A stretch of 34,064 bases of DNA. Origin: JADHUC01 sp964617665 (GTDB lineage Bacteria > Planctomycetota > Planctomycetia > Pirellulales > Pirellulaceae). Shown piece after piece: positions 1 through 6,800 of this stretch. Where the stretch lies: contig CAZUAH010000090.1 in assembly GCA_964617665.1 (NCBI GenBank), positions 1-34,064 of the forward strand, read 5' to 3'. The number at the start of each line of letters is the position of its first letter. The stretch's first letter is position 1. Under the pieces are notes generated by a model. It made no database searches and was not told the DNA's origin. It saw nothing but the letters and a program-made list of their open reading frames with translations. Made by a program: the position numbers and the translations under genes.

Positions 1-2
1 CT

Positions 3-149
3 GGGACTCTACCGTCAAAAACTGTCATCGAATTCCGCTCCGCGGAAATCGGCGTCAAAGTCACAGTCGTCGGCAGCGACGCGTCGAAAACCACGCGCAA
101 GGGACGAATGGATGCAAATAAGAGAGGCTTCGGAATCGGATTTGGATGA
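3..149 (+). CDS. possible 3' end of a gene entering from the left
   Basis: Frame 3 is open from the window edge to a TGA at 147-149 and encodes about 48 residues. The first 30 codons favour G or C in the third position and alternate hydrophobic and polar residues (TVIEFRSAEIGVKVTVVGSD), as in beta strands. The last 12 or so codons lose this bias. It overlaps the start of the acetyltransferase gene by 38 bases, which is long for a natural overlap, so the tail may be read through after a lost stop or the frame may not be coding at all. No family is recognised. The sequence to the left of the window would settle it. Confidence 0.25.
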   Translation, partial: GTLPSKTVIEFRSAEIGVKVTVVGSDASKTTRKGRMDANKRGFGIGFG

Positions 150-609
150 TGTACTAAATGTAGAACGTCTGGCGTTCGGCCACGACAAGGAGGCGGGCCT
201 CGTCGGAGACCTCTTGGATGACCCTAGTGCGAATCTCATTCTGTCACTGCTTGCCTTCGAAGGCGAGCAGGCGGTGGGACACATTCTATTCACCTCGGCG
301 TGTCTGACGGAAACGGAGAATACATCCCCGATTGCCATTCTCGCTCCGCTGGCAGTCGTGCCTGATGCGCGGAAGCAAGGAATTGGTGCCAAACTGATTG
401 AGAGAGGATTGCAGCTTCTTTCTCAATCAGGAGGCGATCTCGTATTTGTACTCGGACATCCAGAATACTACCCACGCCACGGCTTCGAGCCGGCAGGCTG
501 TCTAGGATTTGAAACGCCGTATCCCATTCCAGACGAACACGCGAACGCCTGGATGATTCAAGCACTTCGGCCAGACGTCATAGGCTGTGTGAGCGGGAGA
601 GTGAAGTGA
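112..609 (+). CDS. GNAT-family N-acetyltransferase (YhbS-like)
   Basis: This is a 165-residue cytoplasmic protein with the GNAT fold, which transfers an acetyl group from acetyl-CoA to an amine; the substrate cannot be read from sequence. It opens with the family's typical first strand and helix (MQIREASESDLDDVLNVE). The acetyl-CoA-binding motif A is clear at residues 78-95, where LAPLAVVPDARKQGIG contains the Q/R-x-x-G-x-G loop. The segment VFVLGHPEYYPRHGFEPA (111-128) is the hallmark of the YhbS-like subgroup (COG3153). The length suits a single-domain member. AAGGGA lies about eight bases before the chosen ATG. No adjacent gene points to a substrate. Confidence 0.88.
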   Translation: MQIREASESDLDDVLNVERLAFGHDKEAGLVGDLLDDPSANLILSLLAFEGEQAVGHILFTSACLTETENTSPIAILAPLAVVPDARKQGIGAKLIERGLQLLSQSGGDLVFVLGHPEYYPRHGFEPAGCLGFETPYPIPDEHANAWMIQALRPDVIGCVSGRVK

Positions 610-1090
610 GCTGATGCTCTGATGAAGCCTGAACATTGGCGGGAGTAGCGAACATGAACAGTGAGGCCAGTTTTTCGACCCACTTCATGTCGGATTCGAG
701 TCAGCATTGGATGCCCCTTGCTTGTTCAAATCAGAATGCCAGCAATCAAGAAGTGGTAAACGGCCAAGCCGTTTGCTATCTGAGCGGCGGCTATGATACA
801 ACTGCCCCCAGCCCGACAGACTGGGGGCAGTTTGTTTTTCAGAGATGGAGCAATCTGACCTCGAACCCTGTTTCGATCCCCCTCCCCATAAGTGTGTGAA
901 ATCTGTATTTCAGCGAAGCGAAGTAGAAGCCAAGTGGAAGTGGAAATCCTGGAAAAAACAAGGGTTTGTGAAGCTAGGTGAAAGTGAGAGACAAGCATGG
1001 GTGGACTACGGAACCGAAGGGGCCGAATGACGCTTGCTATGCATTGCCGGGTCGAGCCCGAGCGGCAGCATCGTTTCCCGCATCACTCAG
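610..1090. other. gene-poor interval with an orphan terminator
   Basis: No open frame here looks coding. The frames at 636-899 and 845-1030 run across or sit next to a strong terminator hairpin, have no ribosome-binding site, and show low-complexity composition (KWKWKSWKKQ). Two hairpins are visible on the plus strand: AAACGGC-CAA-GCCGTTT at 758-774 and the terminator at 801-840. They could be the end of a long acetyltransferase mRNA or belong to an independent small RNA. Bases 841-1090 hold nothing I recognise. Confidence 0.5.
801..840 (+). terminator. intrinsic terminator
   Basis: A perfect 11-bp stem, ACTGCCCCCAG with CTGGGGGCAGT, closes a nine-base loop (812-820) and is followed directly by the T-rich tract TTGTTTTT. 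This is a textbook factor-independent terminator for plus-strand transcription. It lies 190 bases after the acetyltransferase stop, so it ends either that transcript or a separate small RNA. The bases upstream of the stem are not A-rich, so it should not work in reverse. Confidence 0.85.
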
Positions 1091-1942
1091 TCAGAACTCG
1101 AGCGGCGGGTAGTCGTGAAATTCGGAGATGATGTCCCACGCTTCCTGCGGTGTTTCGGCATAGTCGATCAGGTCCAGGTGGCTGTCGGCAATGACGCCTT
1201 CGTCCGCCAGGAACTGAAAATCGACCACGCGGTCCCAATACTCTCGCCCAAACAGGATGACAGGGATTTGCTGCATGCGTTGCGTCTGTCGCAACGTGAG
1301 TGCGTCGAACAGTTCGTCCAACGTGCCAAAGCCGCCGGGGAACACGACCAGCCCTTTGGCACGCATCAGAAAATGCATCTTGCGCAGGGCAAAATAGTGG
1401 AATTGGAAGCACAGTTCCGGTGTGATGTAGGGATTGGGCATTTGCTCGGCGGGCAGCGTGATGTTCAGGCCAATCGACTTTACGCCGGCATCGTATGCCC
1501 CACGATTCGCCGCTTCCATGATGCCCGGTCCCCCGCCGGTAACAACTACGTATTCACCGGGACTCTCGTCCTGGGCGGCAGCAGAGACCAACCGGCACAA
1601 TTCGCGAGCCGCGTCGTAGTATTGGCTCTTGGCGACGACCCTCTCAGCTCGGGCCACCGCTCGCTGCCGTTCGGCGTCATCCGGGATTTCAGCCAATGCG
1701 GCTTTGGCCGCCTGCAGTCGCTGGAGTGCGGGCTCGCTTTCTACGACCTGCGTTCCGCCAAAGACCACAATCGTCGAGTTGATCTGCTGGTTCTTGAGTC
1801 CCAACTCGCACTTGAGGAACTCCAGTTGCAGTCGCGCTGGGCGCAATTCGTCGCGTTGCAGCAGTTCAATGTCTTCCTCGGCCAAACTGTAGCTTGGAGA
1901 CGCAAGAATGGCTTCCAGACGCTCTTGCAGCGATGTATTCAC
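1091..1942 (-). CDS. LOG-family (TIGR00730-like) Rossmann-fold protein
   Basis: This 283-residue protein belongs to the LOG / 'lysine decarboxylase-like' family, whose characterised members are cytokinin-nucleoside 5'-monophosphate phosphoribohydrolases; many bacterial members have unproved substrates. GGGPGIMEA (about 136-144) and the signature PGGFGTLDE (about 202-210) are intact, with the conserved R-K-x-x-x pattern (ALRKMHFLMRAKG) just before the second motif. About 60 N-terminal residues precede the core and resemble longer family members rather than the ~190-residue plant-like type. An upstream in-frame GTG at 1960 exists, but AAGGAG lies six bases before the GTG at 1942, so I take 1942 as the start. 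The gene stands alone. Confidence 0.85.
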   Translation of the reverse strand: MNTSLQERLEAILASPSYSLAEEDIELLQRDELRPARLQLEFLKCELGLKNQQINSTIVVFGGTQVVESEPALQRLQAAKAALAEIPDDAERQRAVARAERVVAKSQYYDAARELCRLVSAAAQDESPGEYVVVTGGGPGIMEAANRGAYDAGVKSIGLNITLPAEQMPNPYITPELCFQFHYFALRKMHFLMRAKGLVVFPGGFGTLDELFDALTLRQTQRMQQIPVILFGREYWDRVVDFQFLADEGVIADSHLDLIDYAETPQEAWDIISEFHDYPPLEF

Positions 1943-2024
1943 GTGGCACTCCTTACTCACGGACCAGATCGTTGAAAGGGACGCGGTGTTTTAACCTGCA
2001 TGCCGGCCCCAAGACAAGACACAT

Positions 2025-2120
2025 TTACTCTGTCCCATTTCCGAAAAGCACGGCCCCAACGACGCCCACCAGCAGAAACAGGAATGCGCTTATGCACGCG
2101 ATGCCCAGAAGTGCCTCCAT
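2025..2120 (-). CDS. possible 31-residue single-span membrane peptide
   Basis: An ATG at 2120 opens a 31-codon frame ending in TAA. The peptide is almost wholly hydrophobic from residue 4 to 26 (LLGIACISAFLFLLVGVVG) with a short polar tail, so it would be a single membrane span. GGGGAT lies about seven bases before the ATG. It sits 82 bases upstream of the LOG gene on the same strand, in the otherwise empty gap before the aminotransferase gene. Its length recalls small bacterial membrane peptides such as KdpF, but I see no specific family match. It may be chance, since a random frame of this size is not rare. Confidence 0.3.
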   Translation of the reverse strand: MEALLGIACISAFLFLLVGVVGAVLFGNGTE

Positions 2121-2302
2121 TTCCAAATCCCCAGAAAAGCGCGAACCATTCCGTACCGTACTACTCCCCAGAAGGACAGGTTCGTGATGGCTTCACGACT
2201 GTAGTTAGCGGTTTCGCGATCCGGCGATTCACGCTATTCTGACATAGGAAACGCAATTCACAGATGCAGAAACAGAACTCTTTTTCGTCTCTATAGGTAG
2301 AA

Positions 2303-3568
2303 ATGGCCACACAGCCGACCACGTCAGCGGAAATCGATTTAGCGGATGGCGGCGACGCGGATACACCCTTCCAGGTACGTCTGGCGTCGCGAGTTAGTCG
2401 ATTGCCACCGTATATGTTCGGGCGGATCAACAATCTGCTGTACGAAAAACGGGTCGCCAACTTCGACGTGATCGACCTGGGGATGGGCAACCCGTCTGAA
2501 CCGCCGGACCCGATCGTGATCGAGAAACTGGATGAGGCGGCTGCGGACCCGCGCAACCACGGCTACAGCAAGTCGAATGGTATTTTGAACTTGCGCCGCG
2601 AGGTGGCTGCCAAGTATCTGACGAGGTACGGAGTCAGATTGGATCCGGAAGACGAGGTCATGGTATGCCTCGGATCGAAGGAGGGGTTCAGCCACATGTG
2701 CCTCGCGCTGATGGGGCCCGGCGATACTGCGATGGTACCCAACCCCTATTTTCCAGTGCACATGTATGCCGTCGCGTTGGCTGCTGGCAATGTGATTGCG
2801 CTAGAAGTGGCAGACCACGAGAAATTCCTTTCGAATATTGCCTATACCTGCCAGCATCTGTACCCGGCCCCCAAGCTGCTGATCATCAACTATCCACACA
2901 ACCCGTCGACGGTTACCGTCGAGCCTGAGTTTTTCGTCGAAGTGGTGAAGCTCGCGAAACGCTACGGGTTCATGGTGATCAGCGACTTTGCCTACGCCGA
3001 TGTGGCCTTCGATGGATACCGCCCGCCCAGTTTTCTGGCGGCACCCGGCGCCAGCGACGTGGGTGTTGAATTCACGACGATGAGCAAAGGCTACAACATG
3101 GCTGGATGGCGGGTCGGCTATTGCTGCGGCAACGCCGAAATGCTACGCGGTCTTGGTACCATTAAAGGCTACTATGATTACGGGATGTTCCAGGCCATCC
3201 AAATCGCCGCGATTGTGGCCTTGCGTCATACGGAGGCGGCGGTAGAAGCTCAGTCCATCATCTACCAGCGCCGGCGTGACGTTCTGGTCGATGGTTTGCG
3301 GCGCATCGGCTGGGACGTGGATGCGCCCAAGGCGGGCATGTTTCTCTGGTCGAAGGTACCGGAGCCGTGGGCCAGCAAGATGGACACAATGGACTTTGCC
3401 ATGATGCTGCTCGAAAAAGGCGATGTGGCCGTCAGCCCCGGCAGCGGCTTTGGCGAGGCCGGAAATGGCTACGTACGTTTGGCGCTGGTCGAAAACGAGA
3501 ACCGCCTGCGCCAGGCCGTCCGCCAGATCGGTCGCTGCCTGGAACGGGAAGCCAAGGGCTCATCTTAG
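2303..3568 (+). CDS. alaC: class I/II PLP aminotransferase, AlaC-like
   Basis: This 421-residue cytoplasmic enzyme belongs to fold-type I aspartate-aminotransferase-like proteins and most resembles AlaC-type glutamate-pyruvate transaminase, which makes alanine from pyruvate; LL-diaminopimelate aminotransferases are close relatives, so the substrate is inferred. The PLP residues are all present: N200 in NYPHNPS, D228 in VISDFAYAD, the Schiff-base lysine K262 and R270 in TTMSKGYNMAGWRVGY. The N-terminal DLGMGNPSEPP loop is the substrate-binding segment. About 25 unconserved residues precede the fold, so translation might start slightly later. AGGTAG lies close before the ATG. No adjacent gene completes a pathway. 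Confidence 0.85.
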   Translation: MATQPTTSAEIDLADGGDADTPFQVRLASRVSRLPPYMFGRINNLLYEKRVANFDVIDLGMGNPSEPPDPIVIEKLDEAAADPRNHGYSKSNGILNLRREVAAKYLTRYGVRLDPEDEVMVCLGSKEGFSHMCLALMGPGDTAMVPNPYFPVHMYAVALAAGNVIALEVADHEKFLSNIAYTCQHLYPAPKLLIINYPHNPSTVTVEPEFFVEVVKLAKRYGFMVISDFAYADVAFDGYRPPSFLAAPGASDVGVEFTTMSKGYNMAGWRVGYCCGNAEMLRGLGTIKGYYDYGMFQAIQIAAIVALRHTEAAVEAQSIIYQRRRDVLVDGLRRIGWDVDAPKAGMFLWSKVPEPWASKMDTMDFAMMLLEKGDVAVSPGSGFGEAGNGYVRLALVENENRLRQAVRQIGRCLEREAKGSS

Positions 3569-3582
3569 GCTCGCATCAGGTC

Positions 3583-3664
3583 GTTTGACGGCGAGCCGAA
3601 GGCGCCTGCGTTTTTTGCTCAGCCGTCTGCTTCCAACGCCGTCGCCTTCGGCTTGCCGTTAAAC
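3583..3664. repeat. 22-bp inverted repeat after the aminotransferase gene
   Basis: The arms 3583-3604 and 3643-3664 match as reverse complements at 20 of 22 positions. The two differences become G-U pairs in a plus-strand RNA, so the transcript could form an unbroken 22-bp stem around a 38-base loop. The core GAGCCGAAGGCG resembles short palindromic elements scattered in planctomycete genomes, although copy number cannot be seen here. It begins 15 bases after the aminotransferase stop and may protect or end that mRNA. It has no T-tract on the plus side, so it is not a canonical intrinsic terminator. Confidence 0.65.
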
Positions 3665-3680
3665 ACCGGTCCGTGTGCGC

Positions 3681-3756
3681 GCTGGCAACGAAAGCTGGCA
3701 ACGAAAGCTGGCAACGAAAGCTGGCAACGAAAGCTGGCAACGAAAGCTGGCAACGA
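3681..3756. repeat. 13-bp direct tandem repeat, 5.8 copies
   Basis: GCTGGCAACGAAA is repeated head to tail five times without a single difference (3681-3745), followed by an 11-base partial copy ending at 3756. A 13-base unit shifts frame at each copy, so every plus-strand frame reads the same 13-residue peptide series (AGNESWQRKLATK); the open frames over it are artefacts. Perfect identity implies recent expansion or active slippage. It lies between the inverted repeat and the terminator of the giant gene. Confidence 0.95.
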
Positions 3757-3809
3757 GGCCGAAGACCCACCTGCCCAACCGACAGAACGAATTCCAATCG
3801 GCCAGCGCG

Positions 3810-3848
3810 AAAAAAAGAAAACGCCCGGCTGCTTCACGCAACCGGGCG
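3810..3848 (-). terminator. intrinsic terminator of the giant surface-protein gene
   Basis: Read on the minus strand, CGCCCGGTTGC pairs with GCAGCCGGGCG around the five-base loop GTGAA (10 Watson-Crick pairs plus one G-U). It is followed at once by TTTTCTTTTTTT. The stem begins 44 bases past the stop of the giant gene, as expected for its terminator. Confidence 0.88.
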
Positions 3849-3892
3849 AATGGTAGGTTGTATTTCGAGCACTCGTGCCGAAGACCGAATCG

Positions 3893-6800
3893 TCAGGCAC
3901 TCATCTCTGCAAACGCTGCGTCCGCAGCGGCTGCGTATTGGGCGGGGTCGCCGGCGGCGGCCAGCATCTCGATGGTTTGGTCCTCGGTGATCGCCTCGCC
4001 TTCGCCGCCGGGATTCGCTGCACTGTAGACATCTAGGCCAAAATCATCTGGTCCACCGTAGACGTGAATTATGGTGCTGGTTCCCGAGGTTCTCCAGCGG
4101 GCGCGGTCACCCAAGTTGATAAGGTGGACCTGTCCATTCGTGGTGTCGGTGATCCGCATCGACCGACCGTTGGTCGTCGATACCGCGCCATTCTCGTAAC
4201 CGCCGCTTGGGCTTGCCGTACCCGGAGCGTAGCCTCTCCAGTCTCCGGACCACCACTTGACGTTGCCGAACTCATCGACCTCGAACATGAGCCCCAGTTC
4301 GACAGTTGTTTCGTTGCCGCCTCCCTGCGAGTAGAGCAGGTCCCCGTTGTCCACGGAGGACCATTCGGGGTTGGGCCCCATCTTGCCGAAGTTGTTGTAG
4401 TGGTTGCCGCCGTCTTGGTAGCCCAACAACGGAAGGGCAACGGTGATCGTATTACTGTCCACAATCACATCCGACGCTTCGTGTTGGTCATTCAGGTCGT
4501 TTCGCGCGGACTGTGCCGATGCCTGTCCCTGGCTGAAGTGGTTCGGGTGCACATGCGTAATCGTGTATCTGTAGCCGTCCAAGTTTGGCAAGACGCCGGC
4601 GAAATAGTAGTACCCGTTTTCGTCGGTCTGTGTCTCCAAATCGACGGGAGCGCTATTCGGAACCAAGCTTTGGCCTTGCAGCTTGACTGTGACGCCCCCA
4701 ATGCCGGGGTCGATGCCGTTCATACGGCCGTCGCCGGCCAGATCATTGTAGACATGCCCCGTTACGTAGCTGGGCACAACGTCGCGCACGGTAACTACCG
4801 ACGTATCCCGTTTGAAATCGTCAGCACCGTTAGTCGTTCCGTCGTCCTCGATGGTGACGGTGAACGTGTCCATATGGTCCACGTCGAAGCCGGCCGGCAC
4901 CGTATATATGATATCCGTGCCGTTCAATTCGACATTCACTCCCATGGCCGAGTTGCTCACGTCAACAATCTTGAGTGTCTGGCCGCTCTCGTTTGCCGGA
5001 CCGGTTTCGTCGTTCGCCAGGAATTCACTGGCGCTGAACGTGAACTGCTGGCCGACGCTCGGATTAGGATCGATCAGCCGCAGGTCGTCGTCAGCAATGG
5101 GATCATCGTTGACCTCGGTTACCGTGACCGTCACTTCACCAACAGCGGTCTTGGGGTCGGGGCTTCCCAGGGTGGTTCCGTCATCCTCGATCGTATAGGT
5201 GAACGTGTCTACCGGAGGGTCGTCCACCGTGTTGAAATCGATGTCTGGCGGGGTGTACCTGAAAGTACCGCCAGGGTCTCGTGTCACGGTTCCGCCGCGG
5301 GTCGTCGTCGAGTCATGACCTATGATCGTCAGAGTCTGATTATTGTCTTCGTTCGGACCGGCCGAATCGTTTCCGATGATCACTGCGTCGTCGATGGTCA
5401 ACGTGCCTCCACCTTCTGCCATCGTCACGTTGTCATCTTGCGGAATCGGATCATCGTTTCGGTCGACGACTTCGATGGTGATGGTGTCCGCGTCTTCCAG
5501 CGCCGAGCCGACCTGACTATTATCGATGCCCTCGGAATGGCCTTGGTCGTTGGTGGTGATCGTGAGGGTGATCAGGCCGTCGACATTGCTATTGAAGCCT
5601 GTTGGCGGCGTGAAGGTCATTCCTTCCAGACTTGTGTTGATATCGATGACAGTGTCGGTCAACACGATGGATGCCATGGGCGTGCCATTCGGGAGCGTCA
5701 ACGTTGCTCCCTTGTCCACGGAAACCGTCGTCTGGACGGGGTTGGATCCGGCATCGGCGTCGCTGATCGTAATTTCGTTGGGGATCACATTGGTGACGGA
5801 GAACGTGAACGGTGTGTCTTCGTCGGTAGTCTGATTGGGCGGCAAGTCGTTGACCGGTGGGTCGTTCAGGCCCGTGACGGTCACCGTGAACTCGCCCTCG
5901 TCCGTTAGCGGATCGGCCGAGCCGTTCGTGGTGCCATTATCCTGGACCGTGTAGGTCAAGATAGCGTCACCGACGAAATTGTCGGCGGGATTGAACACTA
6001 CGCTGCCGTTCAGCGTTGCCGTTCCGTACTGAGGATCCACGTTCACGTCGACGATCGTCAGCGTCTGACCGCTTTCGTTGGCGGGCCCCTTCAAATCGTT
6101 ACTGATCAGATCCGCGATGGCGATCGTTTTGGACGTCTCTTCGTTCGTGGTAAAGCCCGGGTTGTCGTCAACGGCCGTCGGTTTGTCGTTTACTTCGCTC
6201 ACGGTGACGGTGATAGTGTGGTCGGCTGTCGCTGGGGGGACCCCATCGTCGACGACGTCCAGGGTGATTGACGCCGGACCGTTGTAGTCAGCCGTCGGCG
6301 TATAGGTCAGCCCTGCAAGCGCTGCGTTCACCTCGCTCTCGGTGCCAGAGACAGTCGTGAGACTGACCGTACCGTTAGTGGGAGTGATTGTGACCGTTAG
6401 GTTATCGTCTTCAACGTCATCGAGAGAAACGATATCCACGCCCGTGAACGTCAGCGTGTTATCTTCGGCAACTGACCGCGTGTCCGGAGCCATAAATTCC
6501 GGAGCGTCGTTGACCGCCGTGACGTTAACGGTGAAGGATTGGGAGGTCGAGGCATCGTCCGCGTTGCCGGAGATCCCGTCCAAGCCGGCGTCGGTGACGG
6601 TCACGGTCATGGTTACGGGGCCGCCGTTCTGATTCAGGACCGGTGTGTAGCTCACGGACCCTGTGGCACCCGGCGACGTATAGTTGACCGTCGGATTGGG
6701 AATCAGGCCGGTGTTGTTGCTGGTAGCCGTGACCGTAAGTGCCTGGTCCTCAAGAGGACCTGCCGAAATTCCCATCAGGTTCACTGTCTGCGGCGTGTCT

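Noticed and set aside
860..900. tRNA 3'-end-like sequence (GTTTCGATCCCCCTCCCC)
   Set aside because: No matching acceptor or anticodon arm can be built upstream, so neither a tRNA nor an attachment site is supported.
1034..1975. 313-codon plus-strand frame
   Set aside because: Fully opposite the LOG-family gene, whose conserved motifs show the minus strand is coding.
3653..4028. overlapping plus- and minus-strand frames rich in AGNESWQRKLATK
   Set aside because: They are produced by the 13-bp tandem repeat, which opens several frames at once; there is no start signal or family.
4064..5908. 614-codon plus-strand frame opposite the giant gene
   Set aside because: It mirrors the repeat gene's codon bias, has no recognisable domain or ribosome site, and the minus-strand product is clearly a real repeat protein.
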